A DNA stretch of 64,000 bases, from contig CM054179.1 in the NCBI GenBank assembly GCA_028829895.1, positions 107,133,875 through 107,197,874 on the forward strand, written 5' to 3'. Origin of the DNA: Sinotaia quadrata. Lineage: Eukaryota > Mollusca > Gastropoda > Architaenioglossa > Viviparidae. The notes under the pieces were generated by a model that was given only the letters and a program-made list of their open reading frames with translations, had not been told where the DNA came from and did not search any database. Both the position numbers and the translations under genes were made by a program. Positions 13,901 to 26,500 of the stretch are shown here, piece after piece. Position 1 is the first letter of the stretch. Each line of letters begins with the position of its first letter.

Positions 13901-16900
13901 AATTATATATTTTTATTATATATGCCTTTATTCCAGCATTGTAAATTTAAAACAAGTCAGGAAAATATTTTTCAGGATATCAGAAATATTTTTTTCCTTC
14001 AATAATGAATTAATTATAGCCATATAGGTTGCATTCTTAAATGATGATGAACATTAAAAAAAAAAAAAAAAACTTGCAGTTTCCCTACAAAACATGTTTT
14101 AAATTTAATGTATACAGAAAACTGGTGAATATAACAAACAGTTGTCTTTCTATTATTAAGAGGCTTTCAAGAATTTTTAAAATTAAAATAAGAAGAGAAA
14201 TGGCATTCTTTAGAGCTAATTGACATAACAGGCCTGAAAATGAAAAAAAAGTCCCACTAGCCTTTGGCTAGTAACTTAAAAATTTTACTAGCCAAACTAA
14301 AATTTTTACTAGCCAATTTAATTTTTTTCTAGACAATCAAAATAGCCTAACATAACAAGTGGGGGATTTTCGTCGCGGGATTGATATGTATTAAATAGAA
14401 TTTTTTATACATAGGGCGTATCATATCTTTAGAAAACGACACAGAGAAAGTTTTGCCAATATTCTTTTGATTCAGATTCATTAGAAAGTATTTATCTTTG
14501 CTTTTTCATTGTATTATTTATGCATGTATTCTTTTGCAGAGTATTATGTATACTTAATATGTTAACATATAGCATTGTGTTTTTAGTTGGAGCTAGATAC
14601 ATGAATGTTAACTGTTGATGATTTATTTAGTATTTGTGTTACTGAATATTTCATTGTGAGAAGTCGACGTGTTATACCGCCAGCTAGGAGAGTTACCGGT
14701 AGTAACAGACTTCAAAATATTATATTTAGGGTGCTAAGTATAATGTTGTAATGTTGTATGGTTGGAGCCGTGACATTACGAAAGCCTTGGAGACACATAG
14801 ACTGTAGCCAAGCAAGTGAAACGTGTGACTTATTTAGGACGGAGCTCTGAATAAATTAAATAATTTTTGTAAGATTATGTTACATGTCCAGTATTTATTT
14901 AAAGACCCTGCTTAGGAATTTTACAGAACTTTAATTTAATTAGATAAATTAATTTCTCTCCTTTCCCTAAACAGACTGGTTGCTTTGGCTAGTTTTTCAA
15001 ACGTTTTTAAATATGCGTCTATTTGATCTTTGTATTCATCAAAAGGAACCATATTTAATCTGGGAATGAAATGTTCAATCCTACTCTGGTTGTGTTCGTC
15101 ACTCGAATGTGAACTACCACTGCTTCTCCTGTTATGACTACGATCATGTATTTCTAATCGTTTCATCTCCATCGCGTGGTCGCGTTCTTTCTGTTTCTCA
15201 TCTGCTTCTAACCGTTTCGCTTCGTTTTCGGCTTCAATCCGTTTCAATTCGCAATTCGCTGCGCGCTCTTCCCTCCCTCTCTCCGCTAGCTCAGTCTTGA
15301 TGTAGTTTGTCAACTCATCACCTTGCCGATCGCTTCTTTGTTGATCTTTGTACAGGAAGTGAAGAGTGAAAATTTGGGGACTTCCGGGCTGAGTAAAAAT
15401 ACGGATAGGAAAATTTACAAACCCATAGTTGTTCACAAAAAAGTTCATTTTAGCGCACTCGCAGTTGGCGACTAAAGTTTTTTTTTTAGTCGCCAATTTT
15501 TTTTTTCACTAGCCATGGCGACTAAATTAGTCGCCATTTTCAGGCCTGCATAAGAAAAAGTATGATTAAAAGAAGCATGTTTCAGTAAATTTCCAAGCAA
15601 AGTTTGGCTTCAGCAGAGAAAAGTGAATTATTTAGACACAAAGTTAACAAAACTGATACCCCAGATTCTGCAGCAAAGCATGCTGATTATTATCTATTTT
15701 GGAACCTTTAAAGCAGTTGTATTCATAGCCAAGATAACTTTCCTTTATTTCTGATACCAAACAATAATTCACTTTCTTTCAAAGGCAAGATTTTTATAAT
15801 AATAGAAAGAACTACATATATTTAAGATTGAAATACCTAATGACTCCAATTAAGAGTGATATCAAAAAGAGGTGATGAGCATTTCATTTTGCTAATTTGA
15901 CAACAGGATTATTTTCAAAATAAAAATAAATGAGTGAAATTTTATTAATTTAATAATTTTTATTTAATTTAATTTATGCATTTTGCCATTACAAAAAATA
16001 GCTAGGCAAAAATTAATATTTAGGTGTTACATAAATATACAATTGTTAAATTTAATTTTTTCTGGCTTCACCGTCATAATTGCAGATTTTAAATGATTAT
16101 TTATTATTAGCAGGTAGCATTCAAATAACGAGTTTTTTTCATTTTGAAAAATATGTTTTGTTCGAGAAGCTTCTTTATCATGCATTTCTATATTTATTTT
16201 TCTATTGCTTACTTAAGTTAATGTATTAGCAAACAGAATCTCATCCTATTTTAGATATATTATCTACTAACTTCATCAGTGGCAATAGCAGTATAATGCA
16301 AATTGCTGCACTGCTGTGCTAAATATCCTATTTTGTCCTGAGGAGTTCTAATCTTTCCAGATTGCATGATATAATTGAAAAAATATGGTACTATTTTAAC
16401 AGTTCAAGTTTACATTATGATATTAAACTAATATCTTTTCAAAATTAATTTCATTAATTAACGAGAACCAAAAACTATCTTCATTAGATCCCAACATCTT
16501 AAAAAACTATCTTAAAAAATAAAAGTTTAGATTCTGAAATGAAAGAAAAATACAAAACAAAATATAAAATGTATAAAAACCTGAAGGCCCAGCATTGGCA
16601 CAATAGTCCTTTTCTTGCCTGACATTTGTTGGTAAACCAAAGGCAACTTGTGATAACTGAGAATCCACATTGAAAGATGAGAAGGAAACCTGTCTTGATT
16701 CATTCTTTGGCCAGTTCACCTGCACCGATTCCTTGTGTGTTTGCATAGCCAGTTGTTTGGCTAGATCAAAATTAACCTGAGTGCTGTTGTTCACAGGCCA
16801 ATTAACTTGGACTGATTCGTCTTGAGAATGTTTGAAAACTGAATTTTTTCTCATTTCAGCAAGTAGGATTTCTGAATTGACTTGAGTGTCTAGGCTTCTT

Positions 16901-17422
16901 GGAAAATCTGCTTGGGTTCTCTTATCATCAGTTTCCTTATGGGCATTCAATTTGAATATTTCAGAATTAATTTGAGTGCCTTGACTTAATGGCCACTCAG
17001 TTTGGACAGAATCATCCAGCCCATGTTTGATAACTGGGTTCTCTGTTATACAAACTTGAGTTGCATTATCTATTTGCACTCTCTGTAGCAATGTCATATC
17101 ACTGTCATTCCTTTTATTTTTAATATTTTCTTTCTGACTTTCAGCTGTCTCATGGATAAACATGGAAAGCATCTCACTAGATGTGTCCGATAAGATTGCT
17201 TCTGTGCCAGCCTAAAAAAAGAGACACATAAGAGAAAAAAAAAAACTATTTATAAAAATCTGAATAATTATATGTAAATGTGTGTGTGCAAGCACACGCG
17301 CACGTGCACACATATTTCTGTATAAAAAGAATGAAAATGTCTAAAGGGAGGGTTGGGATGGAGGGGTGAATGGGTGATAAATGAGTGTATGCTTTTCTTC
17401 ATTTGTATGAATGTGTGCATAT

Positions 17423-17465
<43 letters not shown>

Positions 17466-17532
17466 ATTGTGTTAGGTGTGTGCATCCCTGTCTGTATATC
17501 TAAGTGAAAAAGTTGAAATGAAGGAATGACAA

Positions 17533-17596
<64 letters not shown>

Positions 17597-20500
17597 AGTT
17601 ATTTTTCATGTTCACAAAATTTAATTGCCATCACTTCTGCTAGCTGATTCAAAGTGCCATTATACCAAGGCACTTATTTTTTAACCATGGAAGTGTTTGC
17701 TGCTTTTTCTGTTTCTTTTTAATGCAACAAATAAATAAAGAACAGAAACAAGTTTTAATTTTAAATAATTCACTAAAATCAATTTTTAAAAATTAATGCA
17801 ATTGTATAATTATCAACAAAAGCAATATTGTTTAGAAATCTAAAATACCTTTGATGCTATTTACTGAAGCAGTCATACATTTGTCAAATATATCAGTACA
17901 AATAATATAAGAATTTGTGCTTTACGCGAAACATAAACTTGTTAGTTTTCAAACAAACTTTGAAACAAAAGTATTCATAAAGCAATGCAATTCACTGTCA
18001 ATTAATCATTAAGCTCTATTATAAATGGTAACAAAGGAATAAATTCATAACAAATTAACACTTACACTTATCCCAATGGATGGCAGTTTCTTAGTATTAA
18101 TCTCCAGGTCCAGCGGCCTCTTTGTCTAGTCCTGGCCTTATTCCATGACTCAGCAGAACACAAAAGGGATCAATAATGTATAAAGCTGACTAAAGGAAGG
18201 TGCCTTCAGAAATATTGTTTACTGTTTTAGGGACTTGATTATTGGGCAATTAAACTTCTGCCTGGTTGTTGTAAACTTTATAATCATTGAATAAACTCAC
18301 TAGTTCTAAAGTGGAACTCGAAGTTTTTATACTGAGGAAAGAGTATGAATACAATTAATGTTTGACTTCCTATGCAACATTAAGAACTAGTGATTTCAGT
18401 AAATATATGCATCTGACAAGGTATTATTATAAACTATTTTACATTAGCATTTTTCATATTTACTCAAATTATTAAAGTTACACACCTACCCCAGCACAGT
18501 TCTCCAGTACCATTTCTTAATAAGCACTAAAATATAAAATATAAAAATATATTTGTAATTTTTATTTAGTGAAGACTCCTTTCTGAGATATTTGCATGAG
18601 CCAAACTTAATCTCACCTACCTAAAATTAGAGTAGCACTAACAGTAACAAATATTTTAGCATTACTATTATATTACTAAGATAATATATTTATAAGCAAT
18701 AACTTGCTATTGCTCCACAATACAAGAATGAAAAATTAGTATGATGGATAATGACGTGGTAGATATTTCCAGTCACAAATGCTTTCAACAATCAGTGAAT
18801 CTCAGATGAATACAAATGCACATAGAGAAACATTTTAGCTTTCAAAACAAGAGATGCATTGTCATAAGTAATAAGAATGTTAAAGTACGAGAAGTTTTGT
18901 TTTACTGAATTTCTTGGTTGAAATTTTTATATACAATTTTACCTGGGCATTAGACTACATTACATTTTCCCAAATGTCAGATACCAAGAGATCTTTAGTG
19001 CAACCTGTAGCGCAAAAGGTCAAACTTCTTCACTGCCATGAATTAAAAAGTAAAATAATACTAAGATCGATGAAAAAAAACATTTAAGGAGATTAACCAA
19101 CTTCAATGCAGTCTTCCAGATTGTTCCAGTATGCATGGCAGTTCAGGACATTGATCAAATATGTTTCAGCCAAATTTCAAATATAAAATTCAGCTTGAAA
19201 AATGTAACTTGCTTCTTTTCAGATGTTATCCAGAGCTTATCAAATTACTGTGTCTTACAAAATTAAAATGGCAAGCTAAATGTTACAATCTTTAAAGTTT
19301 GAGCAAGTGGTTTGGGTCATAGTTCTAGTTTGCTTTAACCATGTTTGTAATTGATCACATGTAGCATATATCTTGCCAAATGAAACCTTTACCTTGTGAA
19401 AACTTTATTTAGCAAGATAAAACATTTAAAAACTAAACATTATATCCTTTCTCAGCAATTTGTAATTGAAATGACAGTATAATGGTCAGACTCCAGGCAA
19501 ATGACCAATGCACTAGATAATGGCCTGCTGGAAAATGTTTCTTTCCCTTGACCACCAATTACAATTTGATGAGCCAGAATATCAGATGACAAATTAAAAG
19601 TTAAATTTTAACAAGTTAAAAGTTACATTCAACAGGTTAAATGGTACACTTGATAAGCTAAATGCTACATTTAGTGTGTTAAATGGTACATTTTACAAGC
19701 TTAAGTTACATTCAATAGGTTGCCAGAATTCGAGAATCAGCTATATATAAAAATTATTAATGATTTTCTTGGCACAATGAAAAATGTCAATACCACTTTT
19801 TGACAGGTCTGACCATGACATATTAATAGTTTATCATCTCCAGTATGTGCTTAGCATTTGTGATACAGCTCTATCATGGTTCAAGTCATACTGACTTGAG
19901 AGAATATAGTTTCTAGTAAATGGCAAAAAATCCACCCAGTCCATCTTGGATTTGGTGTACTATAAGGCACTGTTCTTAACTAATTCTTTGTATCCTTTGA
20001 GCACAAGCCTCTCTCTCGAGTACTATAAGTCATTATATAGTGTACGAAGTGTTGCATCCAACAACAATCAGCTGTATAAATCTGACATTTTGAAGGAAAT
20101 TGATGCTACTATTAATACTATCTAATGTAGTGAAGAGTGCATTTAAGTTTGTGTGAACAACAACAAACAGATGAAAAAAGATAAGATTGAAGCCATACTG
20201 ATCACTTCAAAATTAATTTCATCTTGACACTCAGATTCTCTTTCACAATTAATTAAAATCAGTGGCATTTAGTTTCCATTTTGCATAAACTGAAAAAAGT
20301 AGGAGTCATACTTGACAATATTCTCTCATTATATCAACATGTGATGAATACACGCAAGGCACTATGTAAACAGTTTAGCTGAATATGCTCTATGTACATC
20401 TTCTGTCAATCAGAACCACAAAAACTCTCAAGTATTTACAAGTGCTATCATTGTATTAAAACTTGATTACTTCTACTCTCTAGTTCACCACACTGCTGCA

Positions 20501-23500
20501 GAAACTCAAAAACAGTTTCTTGGATCATTCTAAGAGCCTCTTGACCTAAACACAGAACTCCCAAACACCCTATATTAGTTGCCTGTTCACTACACAATTA
20601 AGCCTCCTCACTCCCAGTGCTTCAACCCAAATTGCCAGTCCAATTTCACCAAAGCCATATGAATTCTTTTATTAAAACTTTTATCTTTGAATGCTAATAT
20701 CAGGATCCTGTTGCCTGGAAAAAAATTTCCAAAATTTAAGACGTCACACCAGAGCAGCTTTCAAAAATATTCAAAAAACACTTCTCGACTACAACCAGTC
20801 CTTATTTTCAAGACATGTTTTTCTTTACTTCATTTCTAAGTGGTTCTCTGTTAAATTTATAAATATACACCTTTTATTTTATTTTTGCATTATGTGTTAT
20901 TATATGTTTATTATGTGTGTTACTGTTATGTGTTTACATTTTATATGTTTGAGTATTATTTGTTTACTATTCACTTTTAATACTGAAGCATATTTTAAAA
21001 TAAATATGTGACATCAATGCAACCTTGTTAATGTTTATGATTATTATTAATTAATTCCATGACTAATTACAAGTGATGAGAATCTTAATTTATGTTATTA
21101 ATAATTCTCCTGCAGACACCACTCAATTGGTAGATATGAAGGAGCTGTAAATGTTTTCTCTCTTCCACAACATTAAAGACAAATATTTACCAATTACTGT
21201 CACACAATATTTATGTGGAAAATTTCTTAATAAAGGAGAAGATAAATCCATTTTTAAATCTATATTTAGTGAGCCCCCCCCCCCCTCCTCCCACTTTCTT
21301 CTCCAACATAAGGTTATCAATATGTGTAGAAGGTCAATAAATTTATTAAATCAACAATCAAATATACATATAAAAAATACAATGAAAAAAATTACTTGAT
21401 ATCAATATTTCCACAAAACCATGTTCGAATAATTTTAATACCTAAGTAAAAGGGACTATGATGGTGCAAGATGACAAAGATGTGTCTTTCTTTGATTTTA
21501 TCTTTTTATTCGGTGTTCTCTTCTTGTCTTCTGCATACAATACCATTTGTACAAATTTACCAAATGAAACACAGGTTCTTTGCAATAGCGATCATTTTAA
21601 TTTTATAAAACGCCCATCTCTGAACTAAAGGGGACCAGAGTAGCCAAACAAATGATAAATAGCATCAACAAACAAATGCTCACATGTCCATGACATGATA
21701 ACATTACATTGATAATGCACACAAGTCCATCATTTACACTAGTATAATAAAAATATCATCTATTCCTCTAACTACTAGTAAATAAGTGTTTCACCTATTC
21801 TGTGCATACCTCTTTCTTCTTCTGCTAATACACTTTCCTAACTCTAAGTTTGTTTATGACCTAAATTTGTTCACAACCTAACCTAAACTATCCACCCTAT
21901 CAGCCCCAAGGTTCAGCAGTCTTAGGGATGTTTACCCTCCACACCTATCCTCTCATCTTGTCTGTTTCTGTCTGAACTTTTGTCACAGAGTTGTCACCCT
22001 ATTTAAAGGTATACAACCTTGGAAAAATGTCAGAAATTGCATAGATTAAAACTAAGGGCAGATCTCCCAGCCTGGATGTGTGCTGCCGGAGCACCCACAC
22101 CCAATCAACACTGTCACACACTCCTCACACCTGCCCTCTAATCATTAATCACTATCATTCATATGAAAACAATTACACTAACAATTCCTACATAGAGACC
22201 TCTACACCTAACAAAAAGGTCATATAAGTGAACTCCCCAACCCTAAGCTGTAAATCTAGTCACCAGATTTCAAGCATGGGCTATGCAGGCCAGTTTGTTG
22301 CAGTGAACACATACAAAAGAATACATTAAACTCTTGGGTGCTACACCTCTATAGTCTTATATCCTAAAACACAATTTGACAGATTAATATCAATACAAAC
22401 CACAGGATAATTTTTATTAGAGAAGAGAAATGTTGTAGAGCACTGACTGGGTGTTATTCTCTTGAGGATAACCTGGGCACCCCATCACCGTATTAGCTCC
22501 CTCAAGCAGAACAATTGTAGTAATTTCCAGTAACTTCCTTGCACCAGAAATTGCTCAATGTAATCAGTATACCTTTCCACCTTACATCAATGGAGTGCAG
22601 TATATTCCTTACACTTACACACTGGAGTAGATACTCCTCGTATCTACCATGGTCATAGGGGTTTACAATCAGTAAACCAGGAAATTAAGGTAAAACAAGG
22701 AAAGGCCACTTATTTCCTGTAAAATATAATTCAGATTACAAACGCTAAGATTCCAGTAATCTTGTTTTGGCCAAAATCAAGTTCTGACATACAGATATAA
22801 AATTATGAAGTATTTAAAGACTAGTCCCACCCTTGTTCAAGTTTAAATGAGTATATTGAATATTTGCATATATTAGTCAGTATTTGTTGATACTTCTGTT
22901 ATAATAGAGGATTAATGAGAAATGATGAATGCTACAATACAAAAAATAAGTGTGACACATAAGGTAACACAAATGGGTATACTGCAAAAAAAAGGTTTAT
23001 GTTTATTAAGATATCACAAGGGAAATGGAAATAATTCAAGCACCAATTCTTCTAAAGACTTCAAAAAACAAAGATGCTTGATAGTTTCTGCAATTTATAA
23101 TTATAATGAAGCATTATTTGAGAGAAACTTCTGGGATGATTGTGAGGCAATGGAGTCTACTGATCAGCTAAAAGTTGTCTGTTTTTTTAGCCAATCACAG
23201 CTGCTAACACTGCATTCAGAATGCAGTTAGAACTACTGTTAACAAAAATAAATCACTTGAGATTGTTTACCTGGGCTTGTACACATATTGATGGATTCAT
23301 TACATTTGAAAAATGCAGGTTTCAATTTATTCTACATCATCCAGGAAAGATTATGCTTTGCAAAGTGAAACTTCAATCTAATTACAAGAACAATTAAAAA
23401 CAGTCATTATCTGACAGACAGATAGATAGACAGATAGATAAAGTATTTATAATTTAATGTTTTCTATGTATATTTCTCTATACCATAAATACCATAAATA

Positions 23501-26500
23501 ACAAGCCTTAATGCTAGTTTACAGTGGATCTGCTATTTCCTTGTACAAACTTGGCTGCCTACTGATAACACTATATCCATTCAGACCGGCCACTGGGTTG
23601 TATTTCATATTTATCAAAACTTTCATGAATAACCCAAAAGTGATTTCTAAGCAGTTTGTAAGTAGGAATATGAGGTGGTGTAAACCAAGGCAATTTTTTC
23701 TCAAAAGCACATCTAAACACATTAAAACATTATAACCAACTTAAATTTAAGTAAAATCAAGCAATATGTACAGATTACATTTTTTATAGTCCTTATCTCA
23801 TCATGCAAATCATTCCAGCATCAATCATATCTCACCTTCATATCATCAGCACCAACATCCTTAATGTTCTTAATGATTTCGTCAGCTTCACAGACATGTC
23901 TCTTCATTAAAAGCTCTAGTTCAGCATCATCAATAATGGCTAATTTGTTGTCATATTCTGAGAATGACAGTAATAAATATATAAGATATGTGTAGTAGGA
24001 ACACAATTTAATCATAGAAGAACAAATTAAATAGATTTAATTAAATGACTTCTTTCTTTCTGAGTGGCATGATATTCTATAATGTTTATTATAGCTGCAA
24101 ACTTTACATGGTAAATTCTCAATTATCTGGCATACTTGGGTGTGGGCTGTATCAAATATGCCAAAACTGCAAGAGCTGACATAGAACAAGCAATATTAAA
24201 GTGCGCTCTAATGAAAATATAAAATTAAAATTAACAGCTATGAGTAAATATTTATAGCTAGATATCTTATTCACCAAATTAACCACTTAACTATCACGAA
24301 GACACAACTCCCACAATCACACTTCACAGCCACAACCAACTCACACAAACACTACTCCATCTAAGACTACAAAAGCAAAAAACTTACATTTCAACAACAA
24401 AAAAATTTTTTAAAAATAATGCAAACCACTTAACTATAACGAAGACACAACTCCCACAATCACAGCCACAACCAACTCACACAGACACTACTCCATCAAA
24501 GTCTACAAAATCAAAAACTCAAATTTCAACCACAGAAAATACTTGTAAAGCAAAATTACACCACCAACACACACCCAGAGAAACAACAAACGTGTGTGTA
24601 TGTGTGAACATCCTGGGCACAGGTACACACTAGGTACAGACTTGGTGTGTTATAGCCTGGGCTCTGTAAGAAATCCCACCCACCCTTCCACTGCAACATC
24701 AGGAACAACAGCAACAACATCCACCACAACTTTAGCCCATGGATTACTAGGCTAGAGTCCACCTTTGCTGGACATGTTTGCAATGGACGAACGCATGATA
24801 CTACAAGATGTTAAAAAATTCTACCTCAAGGAACACACAATGATACTACAGGATGACATTTAAAAATTCTACAGCAATGACAATGTAGCAAGTAGGCTGA
24901 AACCAACACCCATCCCCCCAACAACCCCCTTCTCCCAGCATGAAAGCTGGAAGCAGACCCCTACTTGAACAACAACGAAGAATGTTTGCAAACAATCCCA
25001 AAACAGGACATTCCATTTCATTTCCAAAACAGTCTCATCATTCTACTGCAAGCAACTGAGCAGATCGGACGTCCAACACTTTGTTCCCCACTCATTTTGT
25101 ATGAATTACCAAGATAAAGATGGAAAGACAAAGTACTTGAACAGCTGTTACATCACTACCAAGCCCTTTTCAGGGTGGGGAAAAAAGAGGATGGTTTATA
25201 TCATATTGCCACCCTTCCGTGCCATTTACAGGTCTGGAAAAGCAAGACAAAATTGCTCAGCATGAATACACTATAAAAAATCAGGACTGGTTGTACATAT
25301 AGACACCAATATTTATCAGTTTCACCAGAGAGCTTGAAAACAGAAAACAGTAATGACTTGCTGTGGAGATTATTAGAATGCAACAATTCTCAGTCTTCTA
25401 TTGCCAAGAGAAAGCAGATTCTCATTTGAACCAAATTATAACTCTGTGGTATTTCCTCAAGGAACAACAACAAATGACAGAAAAACCTTCAGCTACTTTC
25501 AAAACCAAGCCAACTACACTTGAACAAGGGGTCCAGGCAAACATCAAACCACAAACAACAGGAAAAGGGGCCCAAACAATAACCAAGAATACCTACAAAA
25601 AGGAGATGACTACTCAAATAATATGGAAAATTCCCCCCTAAATGAATACAACAAAAACAAATACCTAGGAAAAAAACAACAAAATAGGCTTTTTCACAAA
25701 CTACGCCTATGTGACTAAAGACAATAAAAGTCAAACACCAACTACTATGACAGTCGAAAAGGAACTGCAGAAAACACCAAATAAAAAAGATGACAGGAAA
25801 AAGAAAGACTTTTAAATCGCACACGAATACAGAAATGAAAGAAAAAATAATGCAGACAGAAATGGATATCACAAAGAAATCTGACAAGCAGACTGAGACT
25901 GAAGTTGATACTGCACTTAAAGAGTTTGCAAAGGTGCCTGAGGCACCACTGCTCTCACCTTTACCAGAGACACCACCAAGACCATCAACAGCAACAACTC
26001 TAACTTCATCAACACCAGAAGTCCATACTCCAACAATAAAAAAAAAGATGGAAAGAAAAGACAGTGACCACTACAACATGTATGAAGACAGCACCAACAA
26101 CAAAGCCAACACCAGCCACAACAATAATAGCACCAACAACAATGCTGCAGATACAAACAATGGCAGTACTATGAGCAGGAGTAACCGAAATGGGGATTTT
26201 TCAACCACCCTGTTGTGGACATGATTCAGCTGATGCTCAACAATCTATACTGGCCACCCAATTTGTACATCCCAAAGGACACTGGGGAAAGCTATAACAT
26301 CAGTGACAGTGATGACAACACCACCAGGGGCTTGAGCATCTGGACACACACACTAAGTATAGACCTGGTGTGTTACTAGTCTGGGCTCTGTAAGACACAC
26401 CCCTCCCGCCTGAGCTCCCACTTCAACATCAGGAATGACAGCAACATCCACAACTTTAGCCCATGGAATACTGGGCTAGAGTCCACCTTTGCCAGCTAGG

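Larger units (their letters stand above)
10945..16580 (-). other. intron 4 of the RIIa gene
   Basis: It contains the 42-bp minisatellite (12.92-13.09 kb) and the CAGGCCTG-ended transposon (14.23-15.55 kb). No other feature is seen. Confidence 0.55.
17212..23835 (-). other. intron 3 of the RIIa gene
   Basis: It contains two microsatellites (17.43 and 17.53 kb), a short tandem array (19.6 kb), a LINE relic (19.8-20.8 kb) and a dispersed repeat (21.0-21.3 kb). Sequence from 21.5 to 22.9 kb is locally more GC-rich and probably repeat-derived; nothing else is recognised. Confidence 0.55.
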
